A stretch of DNA of 33,193 nucleotides from an uncultured Veillonella sp. (lineage in GTDB: Bacteria; Bacillota; Negativicutes; Veillonellales; Veillonellaceae), in the NCBI GenBank assembly GCA_900544365.1, contig UQVF01000015.1:1-33193 (forward strand), written 5' to 3'. Position numbers and translations under genes: made by a program. Shown piece by piece: positions 16,465 to 24,929 of the stretch. The stretch's first letter is position 1, and each line of letters begins with the position of its first letter. Below the pieces are notes generated by a model. It was not told where the DNA came from, made no database searches, and was given only the letters and a program-made list of their open reading frames with translations.

Positions 16465-19074
16465 TTATCCAACCATGGATTGGATGGCTTCTTTACCTAC
16501 TGCTAAGGCTTGGTCCATCGCTGCTGGATCTTTACCACCAGCTTGTGCCATATCTGGACGACCACCACCGTTACCACCAGCCGCTTGAGCTGCTGCTTTT
16601 ACGATGTTACCGCAATGGATACCTTTGCCCACTACATCTTTCGTAGCCATGCAGACGAAGTTCACTTTATCGCCACCAGCTGCTCCCAAAAGAACTACGC
16701 CAGAGCCGATTTTATCACGAACCATATCTGCCATATCGCGCAATTCACCCATGTCGGATACTGGCACAGATGCGACCACAGCTGTTACATTGCCTACTGC
16801 AAATTGACCAGCTAAGACTCCATCAAGGTTACCGCTGTTCAATTCTTTTTTCACTTGCTCTAGCTCACGTTCTACAGCTTTCGCATGGTCTAATACTTGT
16901 TGTACTTTACCTACTACTTCTTGTGGTTTTCCTTTCACAAGAGAAGCTACTGCTTTTAACGTTTGTTCTTCTTGTTGTGCTAAAGCAAGAGCTGCTTTAC
17001 CTGTCACCGCTTCGATACGGCGTACGCCAGAGCCGATACCACCTTCGGAAGTGATACGGAACTGACCGATAAAGCCTGTGTTTTCTACGTGAGAACCGCC
17101 ACACAATTCGATGGAGAATTCTGGCACAGATACGACACGTACTTCGGAACCATATTTTTCACCGAACAACGCCATCGCACCTTTTGCTTTCGCCGCATCA
17201 ATGGACATAGTTTCTACTTCCAATGTGGAGGCACGAAGAATTTGTTCGTTTACCATGTTTGTAATGGTTTGTAATTCTTCTGCTGTTACAGGAGAGAAAT
17301 GTGTAAAGTCAAAGCGCAAATAGTCAGGTGTTACTAAGGAACCTGCTTGGTTCACATGCGTACCCAATACGGAACGCAATGCAGCATGCAATAAGTGCGT
17401 TGCTGTATGGTTACGTGCCATATGTTGACGGCGTTCTACATCGACTTCGAATGTCACTTCGTCATTCACAGAAATGCTACCTTCTACCACAGTACCTACA
17501 TGGTACGTAGTGCCTTCTGGTAATTTTTTCGCTGTATGTACTTCTACTTTACCCAATGGGCCTACGATGAAACCAGTATCACCTAATTGTCCGCCCCCTT
17601 CTGCATGGAATGGAGTCGTTTTTACGATGATGGTTACATCTTGACCATCTTCCGCACGGTCGATAGCTTTCGCCCCTTCACCGATTAATAATACTGTGGA
17701 TGCTGTTGCAGTTTCATCGTCAGAAATATGTTCACCAGATAAATGGGTAATATCTGGAGTAGCTACTTTTGCGTCTACGTCTTCACGAGCTTCACGAGCA
17801 CGAGTACGTTGTTCATTCATAGCACTTTCAAAACCAGCTTGGTCGATAGTGAAACCAGCTTCAGAAGCGATTTCTTCTGTCAATTCCCAAGGGAATCCGT
17901 AAGTATCATACAATTTGAATACGTCTTGACCTGGTACTGTCGTAGCACCCTCAGCTTTCAATGTATCCAATAATTGGCTCAACATGTCTAGGCCAGATGC
18001 CAATGTTTGGTTAAAACGTTCTTCTTCGTTCGCCACCACTCGTTTTACGAAGTCTTGTTTCTCCACGATATTCGTGATAGCTCCGCCCAAGATATCTACA
18101 ACGATATCTACTAATGGTACCAAAAATGGTCCTTGAATACCTAATAGACGCCCATGACGAACAGCACGGCGCAAAATACGGCGAAGTACATATCCACGGC
18201 CTTCATTGGATGGTAACACACCATCTGCAATCAATGCCACAATAGCACGAATATGGTCGGCAATAACTTTCAAAGAAACATCTGTATTCGCATCTGTATG
18301 ATACGTAACACCTGCTTTTTTCGCTGTAGCCTCAATGATTGGGAAAATCAAATCTGTTTCAAAGTTGCTTTCTTTATTTTGTAGTACAGATGCCAAACGC
18401 TCTAAACCAGCGCCAGTATCAATATTTTTCTTAGCCAATGGCTCGTAAGTACCTTCTGCAGTGCGGTTGAATTGCGTGAACACAAGGTTCCAAATTTCAA
18501 GAAAACGGTCACAATCACAACCTGGTGCACAGTTTGGATCATCGCAGCCACGCTCTGGTCCTAAGTCGAAGAAAATCTCGCTATCTGGACCACATGGACC
18601 TTCGCCAATTTCCCAGAAATTATCTTCCAAACGGCTGATATGGTCTTCTGGTAAGCCAATTTCATTATGCCAAGTGTCATAGGCTTCTTGATCATCCGGA
18701 TATACAGTAACGTACAATTTTTCTTTATCTAATTTGATGACTTCCGTTAAGAATTCCCATGCCCAATGAATGGCTTCTTTTTTGAAATAATCACCAAAAG
18801 AGAAGTTCCCCAACATTTCAAAGAATGTATGGTGACGTGCTGTACGTCCTACGTTTTCAATATCCCCTGTACGAATTGACTTTTGACTTGTCGTAATTCG
18901 TGTACAAGGTGGTACTAATTTACCTGTAAAAAATGGTTTCAAAGGCGCCATACCAGCACCGATTAATAATAAAGATGGGTCGTTATCTGGAACAAGAGAA
19001 TAACTCTCTTGCTTTAAATGTCCTTTACTTTCAAAAAAATTCAAATACGCTTGGCGTAATTCATTTCCTGTCAT
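16465..19074 (-). CDS. alaS: alanyl-tRNA synthetase
   Basis: A full-length enzyme of 869 residues that charges tRNA-Ala. In order: class II catalytic core (ELRQAYLNFFESKGH, then IRTGDIENVGRTARHHTFFEMLGNFSFGDYFK, GAGLERLASVLQ), the tRNA-binding region (RGYVLRRILRRAVRHGR), and the editing domain with zinc ligands (HTATHLLHAALR and ELCGGSHVENTG). The C-terminal coiled coil and oligomerisation domain end in GGGRPDMAQAGG. ATG at 19074 is preceded by AGGAGGG. Upstream is a perfect TATAAT (19106-19111) with only a weak -35; the leader is short, so I see no T-box. Confidence 0.97.
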   Translation of the reverse strand: MTGNELRQAYLNFFESKGHLKQESYSLVPDNDPSLLLIGAGMAPLKPFFTGKLVPPCTRITTSQKSIRTGDIENVGRTARHHTFFEMLGNFSFGDYFKKEAIHWAWEFLTEVIKLDKEKLYVTVYPDDQEAYDTWHNEIGLPEDHISRLEDNFWEIGEGPCGPDSEIFFDLGPERGCDDPNCAPGCDCDRFLEIWNLVFTQFNRTAEGTYEPLAKKNIDTGAGLERLASVLQNKESNFETDLIFPIIEATAKKAGVTYHTDANTDVSLKVIADHIRAIVALIADGVLPSNEGRGYVLRRILRRAVRHGRLLGIQGPFLVPLVDIVVDILGGAITNIVEKQDFVKRVVANEEERFNQTLASGLDMLSQLLDTLKAEGATTVPGQDVFKLYDTYGFPWELTEEIASEAGFTIDQAGFESAMNEQRTRAREAREDVDAKVATPDITHLSGEHISDDETATASTVLLIGEGAKAIDRAEDGQDVTIIVKTTPFHAEGGGQLGDTGFIVGPLGKVEVHTAKKLPEGTTYHVGTVVEGSISVNDEVTFEVDVERRQHMARNHTATHLLHAALRSVLGTHVNQAGSLVTPDYLRFDFTHFSPVTAEELQTITNMVNEQILRASTLEVETMSIDAAKAKGAMALFGEKYGSEVRVVSVPEFSIELCGGSHVENTGFIGQFRITSEGGIGSGVRRIEAVTGKAALALAQQEEQTLKAVASLVKGKPQEVVGKVQQVLDHAKAVERELEQVKKELNSGNLDGVLAGQFAVGNVTAVVASVPVSDMGELRDMADMVRDKIGSGVVLLGAAGGDKVNFVCMATKDVVGKGIHCGNIVKAAAQAAGGNGGGRPDMAQAGGKDPAAMDQALAVGKEAIQSMVG

Positions 19075-19200
19075 GGTTTCCCTCCTAAAATTGTCTATTG
19101 CCTTTATTATACCACAGATTTTGATGAAAGTATGCATTTAGGTACGGTCATTGACTTATATATGATGACGATACTTTCAATACTGAGTTATATTGTATTG

Positions 19201-20004
19201 CTATCTGCACTTCACCAAATTCACAAAAAATGTAATTATATAAAGTCCAATAGCTGTGAGCACAATGGTCCCCCCTGGTGCAAAGTCTAACCAAAAGGCG
19301 CTGCATAGTCCACCAACAACAGATAACACTGAATAAACGGTAGCGATGCCCCAGGTTTCCTTAAAACCTCGTTTCCATAAATGAGCAGAGGCAACAGGAA
19401 CTATCATAAGGGCACTGATTAACAAAATACCTACTACGGTCATCCCCATCACAACCACAAGGGCTGTTAATATGGCGAAGATCATGTTCACTCGATTCAC
19501 ATTGATGCCTACGGTACGAGCAATCTCTTCATCAAAAGAGGTAAGCATTAAGGAGTGATACACAAATTTCATGATGATTCCCATAACTATCGCCACAGCA
19601 CCAATGCCATAAATATCTGTCATAGTGACCGTCAAAATACTGCCGAATAAGAAGTTCAATAGACCCGTACTCGGCATTTTTACCATCGTAGAAAAAACGA
19701 TGGCTAAGGATAATCCGCCATAAAAGAATAATGCCATAATCATATCTGCATATTGTTTTTGATAGCGTCGCACTAGTTCTATACCCATCGCAGATAGTAC
19801 AGTTAAGACCACCGCTCCTAATGGAGGGTATACCTTCAATAAGGATGCTCCCGTCACGCCGGCAAAGGCGATATGACCTAAGCCATCGCCGAGCATAGAT
19901 TGCCGTTTGATAACGATAAACATACCGATTAAGGGACACATGAGCGCCACGATGAGGCCTGCTAAAAAGGCACGTTGCATAAATGTATAAGATAAAATAT
20001 CCAT
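19201..20004 (-). CDS. metal (zinc/manganese-type) ABC transporter permease
   Basis: A 267-residue ABC-3 family integral membrane protein with about eight membrane segments. Family marks are the RRQ/KRQSMLGDGLGHIAFAGV segment near residues 33-51, LNFLFGSILTV, and VGILLISALMIVPVASA, which lies in the metal path. It would work with the ATPase encoded just upstream (1 base between genes; AGGAGG lies inside the ATPase end). The substrate-binding lipoprotein is not in this window. Zinc is the usual substrate of ZnuB relatives; manganese or iron cannot be excluded. Confidence 0.88.
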   Translation of the reverse strand: MDILSYTFMQRAFLAGLIVALMCPLIGMFIVIKRQSMLGDGLGHIAFAGVTGASLLKVYPPLGAVVLTVLSAMGIELVRRYQKQYADMIMALFFYGGLSLAIVFSTMVKMPSTGLLNFLFGSILTVTMTDIYGIGAVAIVMGIIMKFVYHSLMLTSFDEEIARTVGINVNRVNMIFAILTALVVVMGMTVVGILLISALMIVPVASAHLWKRGFKETWGIATVYSVLSVVGGLCSAFWLDFAPGGTIVLTAIGLYIITFFVNLVKCR

Positions 20005-20005
20005 C

Positions 20006-20716
20006 TTAACCTCCTATATGCCATGCCAACCGAGAGCCTTGATGACTTTCCATAAAACCTTCACAAGGTCCATAGTAACAAGCATGTCCATCCACACATA
20101 AAATCGTATCTGCCACTTCCATAGCTTCCGTCACATCATGAGTAACCATGATAACAGTAATATTTTCTTGTTTCAAGGAACGCAACACTTCATAAATTTT
20201 CTTACTTGTTTCGTAATCAATACCACTTGTGGGCTCATCCAGTAGAATATAGTTAGGTTTCCGTGCTAACGCTTGGGCTAACATAACACGCTGTTGTTGA
20301 CCACCACTGAGCTCACCAATACGGCGTTTCAAAAAGTCTTGCATGCCTACTAGTTGTAAGGCCTCTAATATACGATTTTTTTTATCTTCTTTGGGTACAT
20401 GGAATAATGCTAACCCTACTACTTCTTCTACTGTCGCTGGAAATTGGGCTGCATTTTTATTATAAATCTGTGGCACCAAATGAATAAGTCCTTTCATTTG
20501 CGCCTCTTTCGGACTTATACCGTCTAAACAAAGATGTCCCGCAGTTGGTTCTAATAGCCCTGCTACCATACGTAACCACGTGGTTTTCCCAGATCCATTA
20601 GGTCCCACTACCAGCACAAACTCACCTTTTGGAATAGTAATCGTCATATTATGGATAACTGACTGTGTTCCATAAGAAAATTGTACATTTTGTATGTGAA
20701 TGCCTGCGTGCGTCAT
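20006..20716 (-). CDS. metal ABC transporter ATP-binding protein (ZnuC-like)
   Basis: A 236-residue ABC ATPase with Walker A GPNGSGKT (residues 38-45), Q-loop VPQIYNKNAAQFPATVEEVV, signature LSGGQQQR (136-143), Walker B YILLDEPTSGID and the H-loop VTHD. The sequence after the Q-loop is typical of ZnuC/MntB ATPases. It pairs with the permease gene directly downstream. AAAGGAG lies before ATG 20716. I see no convincing Zur or MntR box in the 75 bases before it. Confidence 0.88.
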   Translation of the reverse strand: MTHAGIHIQNVQFSYGTQSVIHNMTITIPKGEFVLVVGPNGSGKTTWLRMVAGLLEPTAGHLCLDGISPKEAQMKGLIHLVPQIYNKNAAQFPATVEEVVGLALFHVPKEDKKNRILEALQLVGMQDFLKRRIGELSGGQQQRVMLAQALARKPNYILLDEPTSGIDYETSKKIYEVLRSLKQENITVIMVTHDVTEAMEVADTILCVDGHACYYGPCEGFMESHQGSRLAWHIGG

Positions 20717-20754
20717 AGTTAACTCCTTTACGTTTCAACCTATCACATATATGA

Positions 20755-20787
20755 CAAAAGCTGTAATGAAAGTATCATTACAGCTTG
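20755..20787 (-). terminator. terminator of the glycosyltransferase - NlpC/P60 unit
   Basis: A perfect 11-bp hairpin (AAGCTGTAATG / CATTACAGCTT) followed by TTTTG on the minus strand, just after the NlpC/P60 stop codon. Confidence 0.75.
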
Positions 20788-20791
20788 TGTG

Positions 20792-21646
20792 TTATAGTAC
20801 GCGTTTTGCCCCTACATAACGTGGTCCCCAATAGCTATCATCAATATCTGCTACGGCAACACCACTGCTAGATGTGGCACTGATGAATTGTCCATCTCCG
20901 ATGTAAATACCAGAATGGGAAATCCCCGGCTCATAGGTTTCAAAGAATACTAAATCACCTGGTTGTAGATTACTTTTCTCTACTTTTTTACCCACTGTAT
21001 ACTGTTCGTCAGCTTGGCGTGGTAAATCATAACCGATTTTTTGGAATACATAATGAATATATCCTGAACAATCAAATCCCGCTGGTGTAGTACCGCCAAA
21101 TTTGTAGGGCACACCAGTGAATGTATTAGCATAGGTCAAAATTTCTTTTACATTCCCCGATACAGATTGACCTCCAATATCTAATCCTTTGTAGGTTTTA
21201 CCTTTCTTTTTGGAAGTAAGCCCTTGTGTGACCGCAGCTTTGCCTTTTTTTTGCTTCAAGGTAGAGGTAATAGCTGTAGATTCTGTATGTCTACTTGGAT
21301 CAATATGAGACAATAAGACTGCATCTTTTTCAGAAATTTCTTTCTTCTTAGATACTGTATTAGTCTTCGCTGGCAATGGTTTACCCATTAATTTTTTATA
21401 GGTCACTGCCCCTAATATACCATCCACTGTTAATCCATGATCTTTTTGAAATAATCTAACCGCCCACTTTGTGTTCGCATCATATTCGCTAGTTTCTCTA
21501 GCTTTATAGCCAGCAGCGATGAGTTTCTTTTGAATACCAAGAATTTCATTGCCTGCATCACCATATTGATAAGCTCCTTGTACACTAGTACCTAAAAAGC
21601 CTACTAATAGAGCAACTGCAAGGTATTGTTTCTTTTTACTCGTCAT
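20792..21646 (-). CDS. secreted NlpC/P60 cell-wall endopeptidase with PG-binding domain
   Basis: A 284-residue exported protein. A signal peptide covers about residues 1-24, a PG_binding_1 domain about 28-88 (ILGIQKKLIAAGY...AVRLFQKDHGLTVDGILGAVTYKKL), a basic Lys-rich linker 95-155, and an NlpC/P60 domain 165-284. The catalytic Cys is C193 in FDCSGY and the base is H244 in ISHSGIYIG. The position usually held by the third polar residue (His/Asn/Gln, about 12 residues after the His) is Ser256 here, which is unusual. Such enzymes cut stem peptides in peptidoglycan. It follows the glycosyltransferase gene by 22 bases; RBS AGAGAGGAG. Confidence 0.88.
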   Translation of the reverse strand: MTSKKKQYLAVALLVGFLGTSVQGAYQYGDAGNEILGIQKKLIAAGYKARETSEYDANTKWAVRLFQKDHGLTVDGILGAVTYKKLMGKPLPAKTNTVSKKKEISEKDAVLLSHIDPSRHTESTAITSTLKQKKGKAAVTQGLTSKKKGKTYKGLDIGGQSVSGNVKEILTYANTFTGVPYKFGGTTPAGFDCSGYIHYVFQKIGYDLPRQADEQYTVGKKVEKSNLQPGDLVFFETYEPGISHSGIYIGDGQFISATSSSGVAVADIDDSYWGPRYVGAKRVL

Positions 21647-21668
21647 AGGACTCCTCTCTTATATACGA

Positions 21669-22607
21669 TTATTTGTCTTCTATCTGACAGTTTATGGTAT
21701 CTTTCACCCAATATAACGGTCGTTGTTTGACTTCTTCAAAAATTCGTCCCACATATTCTCCAATGATACCAATGCCTACCAGTTGCACGCCACCTAAAAA
21801 GAAGATAGCCACCCCTAAAGTAGACCAACCACTGATTACATTATCAGAGAAAAAGTGAACAAATAATATATGTCCGATCATAATTAAACTGAGCAGTCCG
21901 CATAGCAAGCCGATATATAAGGCTAAGCGCAAAGGCACTCGAGAAAACGCTGTAATCCCATCTAAGGCAAAGCGCATCATTTTCTTTACGCTAAATTTGG
22001 AAGTGCCTGCAAAACGTGGGGGTGCTACAAAGTGAAATTCATGTTGCACGAATCCTAAGTCTCCCACGATGCCTCGTAAAAATCTACCATGTTCCCGGAA
22101 AGATTTCAAAGTTTCCAAAGATTTACGATTCATCAATCGGAAATCGGAACCACCCTCCACGATAGGAACATTGGCTAATTTATTAAGCACTTTGTAATAG
22201 TATTTCGATGTGAAAGCTTTTGCCCAACTAGCATCTTCTGTGGAATCACGAATGGTACGGACTACATCTGCACCTGCTTCCCAATGTTTGACTAGTTCTG
22301 GAATCAACTCTGGTGGATGTTGCATGTCTCCATCCATTGTGATTACCGCATCACCTTGTGCGTAATCTAATCCACATGTTAAGGCTAATTGATGACCGAA
22401 GTTTCGTGCCAACAACAAAACTTTTACTTTTGGATCTTGATTACCAATATATCGTAGCATGCCTGCACTATCATCACTGGACCCATCATCGACGAAAATA
22501 ATTTCATGGTCATAGTCAAGAGTTTGCAATACATCTTTGACTGTAGTATAAAATTTTTGAATATTATCTTCCTCATTAAATACGGGAACAACAATTGACA
22601 GTAACAT
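21669..22607 (-). CDS. family 2 glycosyltransferase, DPM1/GtrB type, with C-terminal membrane segments
   Basis: A 312-residue enzyme with a GT-A domain: SIVVPVFNEEDNI, IIFVDDGSSDDS, VLLLARNFGHQLALTCGLDYAQGDAVITMDGDMQHPPEL (the DxD is MDGD) and FRLMNRK. Two membrane segments follow at about residues 228-250 and 265-287. This architecture is that of polyprenyl-phosphate glucosyl/mannosyltransferases such as GtrB, which load a sugar on undecaprenyl phosphate for surface glycan decoration. The actual sugar is not readable from sequence. AAGGAGGAG precedes ATG 22607. Confidence 0.88.
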   Translation of the reverse strand: MLLSIVVPVFNEEDNIQKFYTTVKDVLQTLDYDHEIIFVDDGSSDDSAGMLRYIGNQDPKVKVLLLARNFGHQLALTCGLDYAQGDAVITMDGDMQHPPELIPELVKHWEAGADVVRTIRDSTEDASWAKAFTSKYYYKVLNKLANVPIVEGGSDFRLMNRKSLETLKSFREHGRFLRGIVGDLGFVQHEFHFVAPPRFAGTSKFSVKKMMRFALDGITAFSRVPLRLALYIGLLCGLLSLIMIGHILFVHFFSDNVISGWSTLGVAIFFLGGVQLVGIGIIGEYVGRIFEEVKQRPLYWVKDTINCQIEDK

Positions 22608-22635
22608 AGCTCCTCCTTATGATCTTTACCTATCT

Positions 22636-22664
22636 ATTTTACAGGATTGAGGCCGCTTTTGCAA
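22636..22664 (-). promoter_or_regulatory. promoter of the glycosyltransferase - NlpC/P60 unit
   Basis: TTGCAA (22659-22664) and TAAAAT (22636-22641) on the minus strand with 17 bases between them, about 30 bases before the start codon. Confidence 0.55.
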
Positions 22665-22680
22665 ACTTCGCTATATATGG

Positions 22681-22785
22681 CGTTCTTTCCCCACTTTCGT
22701 GCCTAGAACGTAAGGAGCGAACGACATACACTTCTCCACAAATTTACGTTCCACTGAGATTTGCTCCGAAGTGTATAGCGTTCTT
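22681..22785. repeat. compact element with interleaved inverted repeats
   Basis: In this non-coding gap, 22720-22734 pairs with 22768-22782 (13 of 15), and 22706-22713 pairs perfectly with 22744-22751. The two stems interleave, so they form a pseudoknot or exclude each other. A third pairing, 22681-22686 with 22705-22710, competes with the second. Near-identical GCGTTCTT ends flank the block. No coding sequence. Its nature is unknown; a small mobile repeat or a 3'-end RNA structure are both possible. Confidence 0.5.
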
Positions 22786-22796
22786 ATATCTATATA

Positions 22797-23612
22797 CTAT
22801 ATATGCACTTGCTTCATGAAATCAGACATAATAGCTACGCCAGTAAATGTATGATTCAAGCATTCTATATAGTTACTCCTATGTATACCTCCTAATGCAA
22901 TCCCCTTAGCAAGGGGATATATAGTTTGAACAGCCTCAAGCAGATCCTTCCCCCGCTTAACACCAATACCGGGATGTCCTTCTTTGCATGGTGTAGGAAA
23001 AATAGGGCTAATTAAGATGCACTCCAAATTAGGGATTCCGAAAGATGCTAACAACTTGATATCATCTTCGTTGTGTACGGTACTCCATACTGTGACGGTA
23101 TTCCAATGGCTTTGGAATGTGTTCCACAGCTCTTCTTGTTCGGATTGCCAATGGCGTATTAGATTGGTGGGCATATGGATTCGTGTTTGTCTGTTTAAGA
23201 TAATCTCTAATTGTTCTAGGGTAGTGATGATTTTACCATGGTATACTACAGTACTACCTATGGCATCGCAGAGTTGGATATACTCTTCAAAGGGTAGGTC
23301 TGTGTCACGGCATAATGTGTACAGACTGTGATGATTTCTCATCCATCTGTCCGTTTCAACACTATCTACTCCTCGCTGAAACAATCTGTTGCTATCGAGA
23401 TTTGCTACTACTCTAGATTCATATGCTTTATGTATATCCCATGGTAAATCGCTTTCTTCTGTATGATTAATACAATCTTTATCATACTTTTGTAATCTTT
23501 CTACTTCTTTGGACAGTGCTACACCATATGTTCCTAGACTCATGCCATCTTTTAACAAGTGTCGATTCGTAATCAACACTAAGGTATCTATAGATTGATT
23601 ATTTTTCTTCAT
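22797..23612 (-). CDS. ThiE/TenI-like thiamine phosphate synthase-related protein
   Basis: A protein of about 271 residues. Only its C-terminal part is clearly ThiE/TenI-like: CILISPIFPTPCKEGHPGIGV matches the phosphate-side SPVFPTxTK loop, and AKGIALGGIHRSNYIECLNHTFTGVAIMSDF matches the AIGGI...G(V)AVxSAI end of the TIM barrel. The N-terminal half is long and diverged (usual ThiE is about 210 residues), so catalysis is not certain. It is the last gene of the thi operon, which favours coupling of thiazole and pyrimidine phosphates. ATG at 23612 overlaps the end of thiH by 14 bases; GTG 23633 and ATG 23621 are alternatives. Confidence 0.65.
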   Translation of the reverse strand: MKKNNQSIDTLVLITNRHLLKDGMSLGTYGVALSKEVERLQKYDKDCINHTEESDLPWDIHKAYESRVVANLDSNRLFQRGVDSVETDRWMRNHHSLYTLCRDTDLPFEEYIQLCDAIGSTVVYHGKIITTLEQLEIILNRQTRIHMPTNLIRHWQSEQEELWNTFQSHWNTVTVWSTVHNEDDIKLLASFGIPNLECILISPIFPTPCKEGHPGIGVKRGKDLLEAVQTIYPLAKGIALGGIHRSNYIECLNHTFTGVAIMSDFMKQVHI

Positions 23613-24795
23613 AGAGCACATCGATATAATCACTCATCACCACTTGCATACCTAAGGCTTTTACGTCTTCCATCGCTTCTGCTACGGTTCTACTATCGGC
23701 AATTTCAAATTGTGCATCTCCTTCTTCACGCTTTTTTTCTTCTGAGGAATGTTCACCAATGCCTGTGCTGACACCTGCTGAAAGCTTCGTTGCCGCTAAT
23801 GGTAAGACTCCGTTACGAAATCGTGCTGTTTCTCGAGTAGAAATAGTAATATTAGCATACGGCAAAAATAGGCGATACACCAAGATAACTTGCAACAATT
23901 GAGCCTCTCCTACGTCACCTGCATTGATGGTCTCATCATTAACGATAGGGCGCAAACGTGGGCATGAAATACTAATTTCTCCATGGGGATAGGCACGTTG
24001 TAACAAATGGGCATGCAAGGCTGTGGCAAAGGCATCTTTTCGGAAATCATCCAACCCCAATAAGGCAGCTAAGCCTACTCCACGCATACCTCCACGTAAA
24101 GCCCGTTCCTGCGTTTCAAGTCGATAGGGAAATACACTTTTATTACCTAACAAATGCAAGGTTTTATAGTTTTCCCAATTATACGTTTCTTGGAATACCG
24201 TCACATAATCGCAACCACATTCTCGTAAGTACGCATAATCGTCTACATTGGCAGGGTAAATTTCTACGCCTACTACTTTGAAATATTTTTTTGCTAATTC
24301 ACAGGCACGACCAATGTACGAAATAGGACTGTGACGTTCACTTTCCCCAGTCAAAATTAGAATATCTTGTAATCCTGTTTTGGCAATGTTTTTTAACTCT
24401 TCCTCAATGCCTTCTTCGTCTAATTTGGCACGATGAATTTGATTTTTACAGTTGAAGCCACAATACACGCATAGGTTATCACAATAATTTGAAATATATA
24501 GCGGAGTAAACAAATATACAGAATTGCCAAAGTATCTTGTTCTTACAGCTTTCGCCTTCTCCGCCAAGTCCTCTAAAAAAGGCTCTGCTGCTGGAGATAA
24601 CAAAATTTTCAGTCCTGCTAAGTCAATGGTATCTTCTTGCAACACACGGCGCACGTCATCTGCTGTATAGTGGTCGTACGTATATTGTTCACGTTCTTGT
24701 AACACTGTTTCTAAAATGGGACTTTCAATTTGATCCATATGGGGGCGATATTTCCAACATGGATCGTCTATATGATATCTGGTGGTACTAGACAT
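23599..24795 (-). CDS. thiH: 2-iminoacetate synthase ThiH
   Basis: A 398-residue radical SAM enzyme that splits tyrosine to give dehydroglycine for thiazole formation. The cluster ligands are C105, C109 and C112 in YCDNLCVYCGFNCKNQ. LTGESERHSPISYI, EIYPANVDDYAYLRECGCDYVTVFQETYN and LRPIVNDETIN are family segments. It works with ThiG, ThiS and ThiF, encoded upstream. Use of ThiH (not the oxygen-dependent glycine oxidase) fits an anaerobe. AAAGGAT lies before ATG 24795; the 134-base gap to thiG holds two hairpins. Confidence 0.95.
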   Translation of the reverse strand: MSSTTRYHIDDPCWKYRPHMDQIESPILETVLQEREQYTYDHYTADDVRRVLQEDTIDLAGLKILLSPAAEPFLEDLAEKAKAVRTRYFGNSVYLFTPLYISNYCDNLCVYCGFNCKNQIHRAKLDEEGIEEELKNIAKTGLQDILILTGESERHSPISYIGRACELAKKYFKVVGVEIYPANVDDYAYLRECGCDYVTVFQETYNWENYKTLHLLGNKSVFPYRLETQERALRGGMRGVGLAALLGLDDFRKDAFATALHAHLLQRAYPHGEISISCPRLRPIVNDETINAGDVGEAQLLQVILVYRLFLPYANITISTRETARFRNGVLPLAATKLSAGVSTGIGEHSSEEKKREEGDAQFEIADSRTVAEAMEDVKALGMQVVMSDYIDVLYEEK

Positions 24796-24929
24796 AAGCG
24801 ATCCTTTCCTGACACTGCAATCGCTGAGCTACATTCATCAATTTAGCTCAATATTTTCATAAGCATTCACTATTTCTTATATCTCATATATATGTGTTAT
24901 ATATCAATATATAAGAGATATTATTGTAA
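24796..24929 (-). other. thiG-thiH spacer with two hairpins
   Basis: An AT-rich inverted repeat at about 24878-24921 (TATCTC...GAGATA arms) lies just after the thiG stop, and a perfect 7-bp hairpin TGAGCTA/TAGCTCA lies at 24825-24850. Neither has a T-run, so they may be processing or stability elements rather than terminators. Confidence 0.4.

Noticed and set aside
19075..19200. T-box upstream of alaS
   Set aside because: The leader after TATAAT is only about 30 bases and has no T-box sequence.
20717..20756. Zur or MntR operator before the metal transporter genes
   Set aside because: I could not find a convincing palindrome; only AT-rich sequence is present.
22619..22819. Plus-strand open frame of 66 codons
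   Set aside because: It has no ribosome site and lies over the inverted-repeat element and the opposing promoter.
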